Below are positions 25,633 to 35,411 of a stretch of DNA of 64,000 bases, piece after piece. A program made the position numbers and the translations under genes. Source of the stretch: Aliidiomarina halalkaliphila (GTDB lineage Bacteria; Pseudomonadota; Gammaproteobacteria; Enterobacterales; Alteromonadaceae); contig NZ_VJWL01000003.1 of NCBI RefSeq assembly GCF_007096385.1, positions 186,001 to 250,000 of the forward strand. The letters are read 5' to 3'. The notes under the pieces are model-generated. The model was not told the DNA's origin, searched no databases, and was given only the letters and a program-made list of their open reading frames with translations. Each line of letters starts with the position of its first letter. Position 1 is the stretch's first letter.

Positions 25633-27108
25633 ATGGTGCAGCGTTTATTTCAGCATCAGCGACCGTATATGCAGGCGCTGAAGAATGGCCAAACAGCCAG
25701 CGTGGAACGGCTTGAACGTGAATTAGAAAGCGATCGGGGACGCATCATAAACTCCGCTGCGGTGCGTCGCTTGCAGCAAAAAACCCAGGTATTTCCATTG
25801 GAACGCAATGCGGCGGTGCGCTCTCGTTTAACGCACTCTCTTGAAGTGCAGCAAACCGGTCGTTTTATTACCCGCGAGATATTTCGCAAGCTGAAACAGC
25901 GAGATAGTCAGCACGAGTTTCTCCACTACGAACGAGCTGCTGAATCCATGGTAGAGATGGCGTGTCTGATGCACGACATCGGTAACCCACCCTTTGGTCA
26001 TTTTGGAGAGGCGGCGTTGTCGGCATGGTTTGCCGACCACGTGGAGTCTCTGCCCGCATTTGCTCACACAAAAACCGGTGCTGCCGAAACATTGCGTGAG
26101 CAAGTGGTGCGTGAGTTGCAAAGCTTCGAAGGCAATGCCCAAGGTATTCGAATCATTGCGGCCCTGCAGAAACTGAATCTGACCTACGCACAAACCGCCT
26201 GTATTTTGAAATACACTCGGCCTGCGACCGACCCGCGCCCCGATGACGCTCATCCGCTGAGTTATCTGCAAAAGAAGCCGGGCTTTTATCTCTCTGAACA
26301 GCCGTTTATTGAAGATCTGCAAGCGCAACTGGGCTTGCAGCCCGGGCATCGTTATCCGCTCACCTATGTGATGGAGGCCGCCGATGATATCTCCTATTGT
26401 TTGGCGGACCTCGAAGATGGTGTCGACAAAGGCTTGTTGAGCTATCAAGCATTAGCGACTTACCTCATCGATGAATTTTCCCGCCAGTATCCACAGGATC
26501 CCGACGGCGATCATTTCAAGCAAAAGTCGTTCGCAAAGGTAGTGCGCTATGCGTTGCAGCGTGCCGAAAACGAAGCCATTAACAAAGAACATGAGTTTTT
26601 TGTGTGGTTGCGGGTGCAGCTCGTACACCCATTAGTGGATCATGCGGCTGAGCAGTTTCATGCGCATTGGTCGACGGTGATGGATGGGTCCTTCAATCGC
26701 GCGTTGCTCGAGGATGACTCGGCGGCTCATGCTGTGATCGAAACCTTCAAGAAAGTAGCGAGCGCGTATGTATTTTCCAGTGCCGAAGTAGAAACTTTGG
26801 AGTTACAGGGTTACCACATTATTCATCAGTTGCTTGAGCACTATCGCCCCCTGCTCATGCTCTCCCATACGGATTTTTCGCGTTTACAACGCGGTGAACG
26901 TAAAGGATTGTTAATTGTCAGCCGCTTGTATAACCGTTTACCCAAAAAACATGTTAAAGCTTATGCACAGCTAGCGAAACGCGAAAGTGCCGACCCGGAA
27001 GTGTGGGAAATGTATTGTCGCTGTCGCTTGTTACAAGACATGATCAGTGGCATGACGGATGAGTATGCACTGGATGAGTATCGAACTTTATCCGCTATCG
27101 CGTCGTGA
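25633..27108 (+). CDS. dgt: Deoxyguanosine triphosphate triphosphohydrolase (type 1 dGTPase)
   Basis: A 491-residue HD-domain hydrolase that cuts dGTP to deoxyguanosine and triphosphate, lowering the dGTP pool. HD metal ligands are in RLTHSLEVQQ (His), CLMHDIGNPPFGHFGE (His-Asp) and, further on, VMEAADDISYCLADLEDG (Asp). Length matches the E. coli-type enzyme (about 505 residues), which forms a hexamer and binds single-stranded DNA. ATG follows AAGGGG. The product could be used by purine nucleoside phosphorylase, encoded at 27920-28630 on the other strand. Confidence 0.93.
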   Translation: MVQRLFQHQRPYMQALKNGQTASVERLERELESDRGRIINSAAVRRLQQKTQVFPLERNAAVRSRLTHSLEVQQTGRFITREIFRKLKQRDSQHEFLHYERAAESMVEMACLMHDIGNPPFGHFGEAALSAWFADHVESLPAFAHTKTGAAETLREQVVRELQSFEGNAQGIRIIAALQKLNLTYAQTACILKYTRPATDPRPDDAHPLSYLQKKPGFYLSEQPFIEDLQAQLGLQPGHRYPLTYVMEAADDISYCLADLEDGVDKGLLSYQALATYLIDEFSRQYPQDPDGDHFKQKSFAKVVRYALQRAENEAINKEHEFFVWLRVQLVHPLVDHAAEQFHAHWSTVMDGSFNRALLEDDSAAHAVIETFKKVASAYVFSSAEVETLELQGYHIIHQLLEHYRPLLMLSHTDFSRLQRGERKGLLIVSRLYNRLPKKHVKAYAQLAKRESADPEVWEMYCRCRLLQDMISGMTDEYALDEYRTLSAIAS

Positions 27109-27146
27109 TGTGGCCCTGATGGCTTTTCTTTGATTGGAGAGGAACC

Positions 27147-27914
27147 ATGCAAATCAAAGCGATGAATCAATATGTACGTGGAGTGATGGCGCTCGGGATG
27201 CTGATGGGTATAGTCGGCTGTGCGTCGGTACCGGAAGAAAGTGAGCCTGAGGTAGTTGAGCCAGTGGTGCTTGAGGATGCCGGTGAGCTGCAGATGCAAG
27301 CTCGAGGCAATGAACCCTTTTGGATGGCCGATATTTATCACGCGCAAGTGCATTACGAGTTTATGGGTGAGTCGCGCAATATTGAGATCATTGCCGACAC
27401 CATTGTGCAGAATGATCAACAAACCATGGTATTTGCAGACGACCGTGGCAGTATTAGCCTATGGGTAAGCATTTGCCACGACACCATGACCGGCATGCCG
27501 TATCCCTACGTTGCGGAGTTAAACACCGGTGAACGCGTGGTGGCCGGCTGTGCGGGTCATACGGATACACTGATCGCAAATAGCCAATGGCATATTGTGG
27601 CCATCAACGATGATGCCGTTCCGGATAATGTGTCTATGACCCTCAATTTTGGTGATGACGGTCGCCTGTATGGTCAAAGTGGATGCAATCGTTACTTTGG
27701 TCGGTACACACTGACCGGTGAGGGCGTGCGCTTTAGTCAGATGGGATTAACACGTATGGCTTGCGAAGAGCCACGAATGCAACTTGAATCGCGCTATATC
27801 AATGCCCTCGGTGATGTCATTTTGTTTGATTTTGATGCCCACGACAATTTAGTGCTGCACACTGCTGCTGGCGATAAACTATTCACCAGCAGTTTGCCAC
27901 GGGAAACGAAATAA
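27147..27914 (+). CDS. Lipoprotein with COG3650-like and META (HslJ-like) domains
   Basis: A 255-residue lipoprotein (lipobox MGIVGC, Cys25) with an acidic linker rich in Glu/Pro/Val. The first domain (about 50-130) has ARGNEPFWMADI, a GNEPFW motif of COG3650 heat-shock-like proteins. The second (about 145-250) is a META domain with QSGCNRYFGRYTL and MGLTRMACEEP, the signature Gly-Cys-Asn and Met-Ala-Cys motifs that form a disulfide in HslJ. Likely periplasmic, facing the outer membrane. HslJ relatives affect novobiocin resistance in E. coli, but a function for this fusion is not known. It is 38 bases after dgt, facing away from deoD's stop by 5 bases. Confidence 0.85.
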   Translation: MQIKAMNQYVRGVMALGMLMGIVGCASVPEESEPEVVEPVVLEDAGELQMQARGNEPFWMADIYHAQVHYEFMGESRNIEIIADTIVQNDQQTMVFADDRGSISLWVSICHDTMTGMPYPYVAELNTGERVVAGCAGHTDTLIANSQWHIVAINDDAVPDNVSMTLNFGDDGRLYGQSGCNRYFGRYTLTGEGVRFSQMGLTRMACEEPRMQLESRYINALGDVILFDFDAHDNLVLHTAAGDKLFTSSLPRETK

Positions 27915-27919
27915 ACTGG

Positions 27920-28630
27920 TTAGGCGTTGGCAATACTGTGCAACGCGATATCCATCATGCGGGTAAAGGCTGTCTGTCGTGCTTCTGGTGACGCAGCCTC
28001 CGCAGTAACCAAACTATCAGATACGGTCAACAAGCAGGCGGCGTGTTTGCCAAGCACTTGCGCATTGTGAAACAAGGCGAAGGCCTCCATTTCCACCGCG
28101 AGCGCTTGATGGGTATGCAGGATTCGTTGGAAATCTTGGCTGTTTTCCCGGTAGAACACGTCACAGGAGTGTACCGTGCCGGTTTTCAGAGGCAAGGATA
28201 GCGCATGGGCGGATTGAATCAACCGTTGGTTCAACTCAGGCGAAGGTGAACGAAACGGGTTAGGGTCGCCATTTTGTACAGTGCCGAAGGTGGTTTCACT
28301 AAAAACCCGATCAGCAAGCAGCACATCATAGAGATTTAACTCCGGGCTGTAGGCACCGCAGGAGCCAATACGAATAATATGTTCCACTTCGTAAACCGTG
28401 AATAGCTCCCAAGAATAAATCCCGATACTGGGCATGCCCATGCCACTACCCATCACACTTACTGGCACACCTTGATAAGTGCCAGTGTATGCAAGCATAT
28501 TGCGTACTTGATTCACCTGCTTCACGTTATCTAAGTAATGTTCGGCAATAAACTTGGCGCGCAGTGGATCGCCGGGCATGAGTACGGTTTTCGCAAATGC
28601 ATCGCTGGCTGCTTCAATGTGTGGGGTCAT
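27920..28630 (-). CDS. deoD: Purine nucleoside phosphorylase DeoD
   Basis: A 236-residue trimer/hexamer-type enzyme that splits purine nucleosides with phosphate to give base and ribose- or deoxyribose-1-phosphate. Active-site segments: MPGDPLRAK (phosphate-binding Gly-Asp-Pro-x-Arg), GSGMGMPSIGIYSWEL, IRIGSCGAY, VEMEAFAL (Met-Glu that holds the sugar) and TVSDSLVT (catalytic Asp). Length equals E. coli DeoD (239). AAGGAG lies five bases before ATG. It stands alone rather than in a deoCABD operon. Confidence 0.97.
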   Translation of the reverse strand: MTPHIEAASDAFAKTVLMPGDPLRAKFIAEHYLDNVKQVNQVRNMLAYTGTYQGVPVSVMGSGMGMPSIGIYSWELFTVYEVEHIIRIGSCGAYSPELNLYDVLLADRVFSETTFGTVQNGDPNPFRSPSPELNQRLIQSAHALSLPLKTGTVHSCDVFYRENSQDFQRILHTHQALAVEMEAFALFHNAQVLGKHAACLLTVSDSLVTAEAASPEARQTAFTRMMDIALHSIANA

Positions 28631-28714
28631 AATTACTCCTTTGCAGATTCTGCTTATTAGAGCATAAACGAACGGTCGGAATCTTGATCCAGATCGCGTT
28701 AAGTTGACCCTTTA

Positions 28715-29332
28715 TCAGCTTCCAGTGCATACAATGGGCGAGCTTGGATGCAGTACTTGTAAGTTACTCAACACGAGCTCTGTGGCAGGGAAGGCCCATT
28801 GATCCATAAAGGACCGATTAGGGCGGATCGGGCACGTGCCAGCAGTGCGAGTTTTGCCATCTACATCCACTAAGGTCACAGAGAAAATAACCGGTTGATT
28901 GAGCGGGTTGCGCAGGGTGGCCAACATGCCATAGTTGCCTGCCACTTGCCGGAAATTGAATTCAAAGGTGCGGGTTGGATGTTGAATTTCATTCACGTGA
29001 ATAAATTCTTTAGGTGAACCAAATTCATCAAACAGAACCTCAATGAATACGCGCTCACCTGCCAAAACACGAATTTCGCTGTTGTCTTTAACAACAGGCC
29101 AATAGTAGGAGGACTTGTGTTGGTAACCGCCATCGATGGTGGCTAATTCAATGTGGGTTTCACCGCGGCAGGCATGCTCTGCGCAATAATCTTCCATAGT
29201 CGGTTGTTGGGTGGTGGCCGGGGCGTAAGTTTCTTGTTGCACAGCGGTTTGCTGACAGCCGACCAGAAAAAAAGGCAGGCAGACGAGGACTAAAAAGCAG
29301 CGCGTTGTTAGAGTGTTCATAAATCGTTTCAC
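28715..29332 (-). CDS. Lipoprotein of unknown function with conserved-looking cysteines
   Basis: A 205-residue predicted lipoprotein: basic start, hydrophobic 13-24, lipobox FLVGC with Cys26. After a Gln/Thr-rich linker comes a beta-rich domain with four further cysteines (two in YCAEHACRG, one in TAGTCPIRP and one in the final VCTGS), probably in disulfides. I recognise no family. The start given is a GTG at 29332; an ATG four codons later is equally possible and changes nothing in the mature protein. Immediately upstream (17 bases) is the stop of the GGDEF-EAL gene, so the two are probably one transcription unit. Confidence 0.65.
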   Translation of the reverse strand: MKRFMNTLTTRCFLVLVCLPFFLVGCQQTAVQQETYAPATTQQPTMEDYCAEHACRGETHIELATIDGGYQHKSSYYWPVVKDNSEIRVLAGERVFIEVLFDEFGSPKEFIHVNEIQHPTRTFEFNFRQVAGNYGMLATLRNPLNQPVIFSVTLVDVDGKTRTAGTCPIRPNRSFMDQWAFPATELVLSNLQVLHPSSPIVCTGS

Positions 29333-29349
29333 AGTCCTGTGATTGTCTT

Positions 29350-30876
29350 TTATACGGAGTGCTGGGCTAACTTTTCCGGCACATAGGATTTGCAGAAGGC
29401 TTCAAGGGCATCGATACGCATGGGCTTACTTAGATAAAACCCTTGTAACTCATCGCAATTCTCTTCCTGGAGAAAGCGAATTTGCGCGGGGGTCTCTACA
29501 CCCTCTGCAATCACACGAAGTTTCAGGGAGCGCGCCATCGCAATAACGGTACGCACGATACTGCTGCTTTCGCCGCTTCGGGGAATATCACGAATAAAAC
29601 TTCGATCGATCTTCACTTCATTGACCGGTAATCGACGCAAAAGGTTCAATGATGAGTAACCGGTGCCAAAATCATCGATGGATACTTGCACGTTTGCACT
29701 GCGTAACCGATCAAGTACCCGTCGGGTATTTTCAAAGTTATTCATAATCGCGGTTTCGGTAAGCTCTAGTTGGATAAACGACCAATCTTTTAACGTCGAA
29801 AATCGTTGTTGAAAGGCATCGGCGCAGGCAGAACCTTCAAAATCCAACGCGGATACATTTATCGATAGGCGCGGAATAAGGCGATGTAACAAGGTTCTGG
29901 ACTCGAGTTCTTGTAGCGCCTTTTCGCAGACAAAGTCGGTGACCTTCGCAATCAATCCTTGTTGTTCGGCAAGGGAAATAAAAACATCCGGTCGGATCGG
30001 GCCTAATTCGGGATGAGTCCAGCGTAATAACGCCTCTACGCCTGTAATTTGCAATGATGCCGTATCAAATTGTGGTTGGTAAACCACAAATAATTCGTTG
30101 TTCTCGAGCGCTTTTTGTAGATCTTGGCTGAGTTGCAAGCGATTGTGTACCGACTCACCAAACACATGATCATAGAGGCGTAATTGCCCGTGACCCATTT
30201 CTTTGGCTTCCTCGAGCGCAATATTTGCCGCCCCTTGCAGCGACTTTACATCACTTGCATCATCAGGAAATACGGCGATGCCAGCGGCGATACTGGTGCG
30301 TAGCTGAGGCATATTGGGAATGGAAATTGCTTTGATTTTTCGCTGTAATTCTCGGATATCTTCTAAATGGTGCTCAAAGCCTTTGGTCGTATGAATGGCA
30401 ATGGAGAATTCGTCGCCGCCCGTTCGGGCAATCAGCGCAGGCGCACAGGCAAAGCTTGCCTCAATCTGAGTGGCAATATCTTTCAGTAACAAGTCTGCGT
30501 TGGCATGGCCTACAGCATGATTAATGTTTCGGAAATCATCAATGTTTAACACCGCCACCAAAAACGCTTGCTCGTCATCTTGATACTGACGAATCCAATT
30601 ATTGACTTCATCTTGAAACATGTGGCGATTGAGAAGACCGGTGAGCTCATCGCGTTCATGCAACTTACGCTCACGATTCAGTGCGCTGTACATCAAATAA
30701 AAAAATAAGAGACCGGTGATAACAACAAAAAACCAGCCTTTGTAGGTTTGTAATTGCGTGAGCGCTTCGGTGGTATCGACAAAATTCGCTAAAAACCGAT
30801 CCGAATAAAGAATCCATAAGCTACCAAACAAGATATAGATACAGGTGCGCAGGAGCGCAGACTTGAATGGCGACAT
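29350..30876 (-). CDS. Membrane GGDEF-EAL protein (cyclic-di-GMP phosphodiesterase, possibly dual)
   Basis: A 508-residue protein with two N-terminal membrane helices (about 10-24 and 47-64), a short loop between, then GGDEF (about 76-235) and EAL (about 245-500) domains. The GGDEF loop is intact (153-157) but has no RxxD inhibitory site before it. The EAL domain keeps EALLR (281-285), DDFGTGYSSL and the IAEGVET segment, so phosphodiesterase activity is likely; the GGDEF part may be active or act as a GTP sensor. ATG at 30876 has AGAGGT upstream; a longer open frame overlaps the rimO promoter and start and is unlikely. Confidence 0.9.
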   Translation of the reverse strand: MSPFKSALLRTCIYILFGSLWILYSDRFLANFVDTTEALTQLQTYKGWFFVVITGLLFFYLMYSALNRERKLHERDELTGLLNRHMFQDEVNNWIRQYQDDEQAFLVAVLNIDDFRNINHAVGHANADLLLKDIATQIEASFACAPALIARTGGDEFSIAIHTTKGFEHHLEDIRELQRKIKAISIPNMPQLRTSIAAGIAVFPDDASDVKSLQGAANIALEEAKEMGHGQLRLYDHVFGESVHNRLQLSQDLQKALENNELFVVYQPQFDTASLQITGVEALLRWTHPELGPIRPDVFISLAEQQGLIAKVTDFVCEKALQELESRTLLHRLIPRLSINVSALDFEGSACADAFQQRFSTLKDWSFIQLELTETAIMNNFENTRRVLDRLRSANVQVSIDDFGTGYSSLNLLRRLPVNEVKIDRSFIRDIPRSGESSSIVRTVIAMARSLKLRVIAEGVETPAQIRFLQEENCDELQGFYLSKPMRIDALEAFCKSYVPEKLAQHSV

Positions 30877-31035
30877 GGATACCTCTTGTATCGTTATAAT
30901 GTACTTCAACCTTATGTAAAGGTAGCAGGGGATGCAACGTTTACAAAATAATCCTGCGTATATGCAGTGTATTTTTAGGCGGTGAGTAAGGTAAAATAGC
31001 CTAGAATCAACTTCATCCTCGTACTGAGAACCATT

Positions 31036-32442
31036 ATGTCGCAACCAGAAATCTTCCACCCCGCTCATTCTCATTCGGCCTCAAAAGGCAGCGCGTTGCC
31101 GTCGACACCGACTCGCGACGGGCAAGCGACGATTGGCTTTGTGAGCTTAGGTTGCCCGAAAAACCTAGTCGACTCCGAGCGCATTCTTACGCAGTTGCGC
31201 GTGGAAGGGTACGATGTGGTTCCCAGTTATGCCGACGCGGATATGGTGATTGTGAACACCTGTGGCTTTATTGATTCTGCGGTGCAGGAATCACTCGATG
31301 CCATCGGTGAAGCCTTGCGGGAAAACGGCAAGGTATTGGTGACCGGTTGTTTAGGGGCACGTGATGATGAAATCCGTGAAGTGCACCCGAATGTATTGGC
31401 AATTACCGGGCCACACGCTTATGAAGAAGTGATGTCGCAGGTGCATAACCACTTGCCGAAGCCCGAGCGGATTCCTTTTGAAACCTTGGTGCCAGACACA
31501 GGCGTGAAGTTAACGCCAAAGCATTTTGCTTATTTAAAGATTTCCGAAGGCTGTAACCATCGCTGTACCTTCTGCATTATTCCATCGTTCCGTGGCGATT
31601 TAGTGAGTCGTCCTGTGGGTCATGTGCTCGACGAAGCCCAGCGGTTAAAAAATGCGGGCGTAAAAGAACTTCTCGTTATTTCACAAGATACCAGCGCCTA
31701 TGGTGTGGATGTAAAACACCGCACCGGCTTTTGGGATGGCCGCCCGGTGAAAACGCGCATGCTTGAGCTGTGCCAAGCCCTGGGCGAATTGGGTGTGTGG
31801 GTGCGCTTGCACTACGTATATCCTTATCCGTCGGTGGATGACGTGATCCCATTGATGGCTGAAGGTAAGATTCTGCCGTATCTGGATATCCCATTTCAGC
31901 ACGCGAGCAAAAAGATTCTCAAACTCATGAAGCGCCCTGGCAGTTCGGAGCGGGTGTTAGAGCGTATTCAACGCTGGCGCGACATGTGTCCTGATTTGGT
32001 GATTCGCAGTACCTTTATTGTTGGCTTCCCCGGTGAAACCGAAGATGATTTCGAAGAGTTGTTGGCGTTCTTGCGGGCCGCGCAATTGGATCGGGTGGGA
32101 TGTTTCACCTATTCACCGGTCGACGGCGCAAAAGCCAACGATCTTCCTGATCCAGTGCCAGATGATGTAAAGCAATCGCGTTATGAACGCTTTATGCAGG
32201 TGCAGCAAGAGATAAGTGCGGCAAAATTGCAGGCGCGAGTAGGCCAAGAGATGTTGGTACTCATCGATGAAGTGAATCCCGAAGGGGCGGTAGGACGTAG
32301 CTATGCCGATGCTCCAGAAATCGATGGAGTGGTGCACTTGAGTGATGAAACCAACGTGAAGCCCGGCGACAAAGTGTGGGTTGAAATTATTCACACCGAT
32401 GAGTACGACTTGTGGGGTGTTGTGGTGCCCGAAGAGCACTAA
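31036..32442 (+). CDS. rimO: Ribosomal protein S12 methylthiotransferase RimO
   Basis: A 468-residue radical SAM enzyme that adds a methylthio group to Asp89 of ribosomal protein S12. Order of domains: N-terminal UPF0004 domain (cysteines in [18 protein letters not shown] and VTGCLGA for the second iron-sulfur cluster), the radical SAM core with [11 protein letters not shown] (three cysteines of the SAM cluster), and a C-terminal TRAM domain (about 400-465). Length is slightly above E. coli RimO (441) because of a Ser/His-rich N-terminal extension. A TAAAAT box lies 50 bases upstream. The last 4 bases overlap the opposing barrel gene. Confidence 0.97.
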   Translation: MSQPEIFHPAHSHSASKGSALPSTPTRDGQATIGFVSLGCPKNLVDSERILTQLRVEGYDVVPSYADADMVIVNTCGFIDSAVQESLDAIGEALRENGKVLVTGCLGARDDEIREVHPNVLAITGPHAYEEVMSQVHNHLPKPERIPFETLVPDTGVKLTPKHFAYLKISEGCNHRCTFCIIPSFRGDLVSRPVGHVLDEAQRLKNAGVKELLVISQDTSAYGVDVKHRTGFWDGRPVKTRMLELCQALGELGVWVRLHYVYPYPSVDDVIPLMAEGKILPYLDIPFQHASKKILKLMKRPGSSERVLERIQRWRDMCPDLVIRSTFIVGFPGETEDDFEELLAFLRAAQLDRVGCFTYSPVDGAKANDLPDPVPDDVKQSRYERFMQVQQEISAAKLQARVGQEMLVLIDEVNPEGAVGRSYADAPEIDGVVHLSDETNVKPGDKVWVEIIHTDEYDLWGVVVPEEH

Positions 32443-33083
32443 AAGTGGATGCTTACGCCAATCCGGCCCGAGTAATCTCGTGCATATACGCCGATGCCAG
32501 CAAATACATCCACTCGGTGAAATAGGGGATAACGGGCTTCTGCATGAATGCTAGTGGTCGATGAACGGTTCACGTAGCTGTACTGCAAATAGGTATTTAA
32601 GTCCCAAGTGCTTTCAATCACCCCGCGCATTCCAGCGCGGGTGACAAAACCGGATTGCCAAGCAGTAAAATTGCCGAAATCGACATCGATACGTGTGCCT
32701 CCTCCCATAATATACAGATCCGCAAAATCACTTGCAGCACTGCGATATCCTGCGAGAAAAGTAGACTGAAAAGCGTTTGCCGTTGAGGTAGAAAGCTCAG
32801 AGGTGGACGTGAGCTCGCCCCCTGTTACCTCAATGCTGATTAACCAATGTTCGCGAAAACTTACCCCAGCGCGTAACCCAAGCATATCGGCTTTGGGGGC
32901 ATTCTCATCCCGTCCGGCTTCATGCCAATAGAACAAATCCAACATACGCCAGTTCGGGCCCACATGCTCAGTTTCTTCAGCATTAGCGGGAGATACAAGG
33001 AGGCATAGGGATACTAACGCAGTGAACATCGCCGTGCTGGCAGATCGTGCGTACCCAGTAAAGCAATTAGTCAGGCGGCGCAT
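32439..33083 (-). CDS. Small outer-membrane beta-barrel protein
   Basis: A 214-residue protein with signal peptide (cleavage near SPANAEE) and strands of alternating hydrophobic residues through most of the length. The final residue is Phe after VSIHF, the classic signal for the barrel-assembly machine. Size suits an eight-stranded barrel. Residues near [18 protein letters not shown] and [13 protein letters not shown] look like outer-membrane strand-turn-strand units. Family is not recognised beyond that. ATG at 33083 has GAGGAG eight bases upstream; a GTG codon just before is out of reach of it. Confidence 0.75.
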   Translation of the reverse strand: MRRLTNCFTGYARSASTAMFTALVSLCLLVSPANAEETEHVGPNWRMLDLFYWHEAGRDENAPKADMLGLRAGVSFREHWLISIEVTGGELTSTSELSTSTANAFQSTFLAGYRSAASDFADLYIMGGGTRIDVDFGNFTAWQSGFVTRAGMRGVIESTWDLNTYLQYSYVNRSSTTSIHAEARYPLFHRVDVFAGIGVYARDYSGRIGVSIHF

Positions 33084-33120
33084 CACAGGCTCTCCTCATG
33101 GATCAATAGATGCACTTAGT

Positions 33121-34473
33121 TTACTTGAGAGATACTCGACTGGCTATGCTTTGATACAGTTCTAAGCGACCGCGGCCATTACTTTTAGCCAAATACATGG
33201 CCTCGTCGGCTTTTCGAGCGAGGCTCACCATGTCGTCGGCGTGCTCGGGATACAAAGCAATACCAATACTGCAGGATATTTTATGGGTATTGCCTTCAAT
33301 TTCGAAAGGCGTTGCTATTGCCGCAAGTATGCGTTGTGCGGTTTGTTCGGCGATCGCTTGCGTCTTTTCAGGACTCTTTAAATCAGCAATGGCGACGACA
33401 AACTCATCACCACCAATGCGGCCCACTAAATCTCTATCTCGGAGTGTATCACGCAGGCGTTGTGCGACTTCTTGTAAGAGGATATCGCCCACCGCATGGC
33501 CAAAATTATCGTTTACAGGCTTAAAGTAATCTAAGTCGATAAACATCAGGGCCACCTGGAATTCTTCTGACGCAGATCGATTAATGAGCCTCTGTAACTG
33601 ACTAAAGAATAACTCGCGGTTTGGTAATTCCGTGAGATTGTCATAATGAGCTTGTTTCTCCATTTTTCTCTGGAGATGTTTGCTTTCGGTAATGTCGCGA
33701 GCAATGCCCATATATTTAGTGATGACACCGCCTTCATCATAGATGGGCGAAGCATTCGACATATGCCATTGCATAGTTCCATTTTTATGGAAGATGCGAT
33801 ATTCAATTCCTGCTCGTTTCTTACCTAAGGTGACGATTTCTTGTAGAAAGGAAAAGCAGATTTCGATATCTTCGGGATGCACAAAATGAGCAAAAGGTTG
33901 GCCTAGTACCTCGTCGCGATGGTGGCCTAGTTGTTCTGTCCACATGGGCGAAATGTAGGTGAATACGCCGTCGGGACTGAGGGTATAGATCACATCATTG
34001 GCGTTCTCTATTAAAGCCCGAAAGGTTTTCTCACTTTCCGCTAAACGTGCTTCTAACACTTTCCGTTCAGTGATCACGGTGGCGTAGCCATTGAAAACAA
34101 TGCTGCCATCTGGGAGCCGTGAGGGAACATCGTAGGCTGCTAACCACATGGTTTGACCATTGACGATCATGCGAAATTCTTGCTGCCACTCGCTCATGGT
34201 TGCAACACTTCGAGCTGTGGACTCCATCACGCGCTCGTAATCGCTTGGATGAATTAACTTAAGTAGCGGGCTGCCATCGTGCCGCAATGCCTCGGGGTCA
34301 ACCCCAAAAAGCAAGCGCGCAGATGAGGACGCGTATGGGTAGACAAGGCGCCCATCAGGGTATTGACGTAATTGGTAAACAAAGCCAGGGAAATGCCGAA
34401 AAATCCGATCCAGATGTTCATTCTCGTATTCATGATCTTGTAACATCGTGGTGATGGATTTTCGATCAGGCAT
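33121..34473 (-). CDS. PAS-PAS-GGDEF diguanylate cyclase
   Basis: A 450-residue cytoplasmic protein with no membrane segment. Two PAS folds come first: one at about 20-135 (FPGFVYQLRQYPDGRL, ending with YATVITERK) and one at about 150-270 (IYTLSPDGVFTYISPMWTEQLG, ending with GIARDITESK). The GGDEF domain follows, with DNLTELPNRELF and the active-site GGDEF at 354-358. An RDRD inhibitory site is five residues before it. Cofactor or ligand of the PAS domains is unknown. The ATG at 34473 has a weak ribosome-binding site; a Met ten codons in is possible. A lone gene, separated by 38 bases from the barrel gene. Confidence 0.92.
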   Translation of the reverse strand: MPDRKSITTMLQDHEYENEHLDRIFRHFPGFVYQLRQYPDGRLVYPYASSSARLLFGVDPEALRHDGSPLLKLIHPSDYERVMESTARSVATMSEWQQEFRMIVNGQTMWLAAYDVPSRLPDGSIVFNGYATVITERKVLEARLAESEKTFRALIENANDVIYTLSPDGVFTYISPMWTEQLGHHRDEVLGQPFAHFVHPEDIEICFSFLQEIVTLGKKRAGIEYRIFHKNGTMQWHMSNASPIYDEGGVITKYMGIARDITESKHLQRKMEKQAHYDNLTELPNRELFFSQLQRLINRSASEEFQVALMFIDLDYFKPVNDNFGHAVGDILLQEVAQRLRDTLRDRDLVGRIGGDEFVVAIADLKSPEKTQAIAEQTAQRILAAIATPFEIEGNTHKISCSIGIALYPEHADDMVSLARKADEAMYLAKSNGRGRLELYQSIASRVSLK

Positions 34474-34600
34474 AATTTTGATGGGCCTATTAACGGGTAA
34501 CTCTGTCTATTTTATACACAAGCAAAATAAGATGGCACCGACGAGGTGGTTATTTCTTGTTCTAGAATAAGAAAATATCAAAAAAATGAGGTGAATAAAA

Positions 34601-34626
34601 AAGCCGACAGTCGATGACGATCGGCT
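34601..34626 (-). terminator. Intrinsic terminator of azoR
   Basis: AGCCGA and TCGGCT pair around a 13-base loop; on the minus strand the stem is followed by six T. It lies about 70 bases past the azoR stop. Confidence 0.7.
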
Positions 34627-34652
34627 CTTGAGCATGCGTCCTGGGGGGCGCA

Positions 34653-34679
34653 AGGTATGGATTCTTAAGTTCCATACCT
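34653..34679. other. Perfect 9-base-pair hairpin between azoR and its terminator
   Basis: AGGTATGGA and TCCATACCT pair around TTCTTAAGT. No T-run on either side. It could protect the azoR message 3' end or bind a protein. Confidence 0.5.
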
Positions 34680-34694
34680 CGCTCCATGTCGACG

Positions 34695-35306
34695 TTAAGC
34701 GGCGTCGATGGCTTGAATGTTATCACTCGCAGCAGCAATGGAATTGGTGCGGGCTTCTTCGCCCAAGTTCACCCCTTCCGCGCGCACGATGGTCACGTCC
34801 GTCATGCCCATAAAGCCTAAAACAGTGGTCAGGAAGCTTTCTTGATGCTCCATAGCGGCGGCAGCACCTTCGCTATAAATACCACCACGTGCTGAAGCGA
34901 GAAATACGCGCTTACCTTTAACCAAACCACGCGGGCCTTGTTCGGTATATTCGAAAGTACGACCGGCTTGGGCGACGCGATCAATCCACGCTTTTAACTG
35001 GGTAGGGATAGAGAAATTGTACATGGGCGCACCAATCACGATCACATCAGCTGCAAACAATTCTTCTAACAGGGTTTCGGTCAGTGCGCTTTCGATAGCC
35101 TGACGCTCGCTGCGATTTGCGGCTTCAGTAGCACCAGCCATAAGAATTTCTGCATCCAAATGAGCAATGGGTGATTGCACCAGATCACGCGTAATGACTT
35201 GAGCGCTTGGATTTTTTGCCACTAAACGCTCGATGACCTTTTGGCTTAGCTGACGACTTACGGATTGGCCAACAAACAGACCTGATTCAAGATGTAAAAT
35301 TTTCAT
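34695..35306 (-). CDS. azoR: FMN-dependent NADH-azoreductase / quinone reductase AzoR
   Basis: A 203-residue flavodoxin-fold enzyme that reduces quinones and azo dyes with NADH, protecting against electrophile stress. Typical features: SVSRQLSQKVI for FMN phosphate binding near the N-terminus, [20 protein letters not shown] (flavin contact, residues about 92-111), and ASARGGIYSEG. Length equals the E. coli enzyme (201). GAGGTT precedes the ATG. It is transcribed away from a LysR-type regulator, a common layout in which the regulator controls the reductase in response to quinones. Confidence 0.93.
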   Translation of the reverse strand: MKILHLESGLFVGQSVSRQLSQKVIERLVAKNPSAQVITRDLVQSPIAHLDAEILMAGATEAANRSERQAIESALTETLLEELFAADVIVIGAPMYNFSIPTQLKAWIDRVAQAGRTFEYTEQGPRGLVKGKRVFLASARGGIYSEGAAAAMEHQESFLTTVLGFMGMTDVTIVRAEGVNLGEEARTNSIAAASDNIQAIDAA

Positions 35307-35411
35307 AGCAACCTCATTTCGTTGATGTACGCATTCGTGCGTCGCTCCTATTCACGGTGCTATGATAAAGGTGTTCCAATTAACGAACTAGATGCCTAAA
35401 ATGAGAATTAC

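Noticed and set aside
25828-26448. A 206-codon minus-strand frame inside dgt
   Set aside because: Antisense shadow of a conserved HD hydrolase; no signal or family pattern.
29332-31074. Longer N-terminus for the GGDEF-EAL protein (66 additional residues)
   Set aside because: The added part covers the rimO start and promoter, has no domain, and the ATG at 30876 has a good ribosome-binding site.
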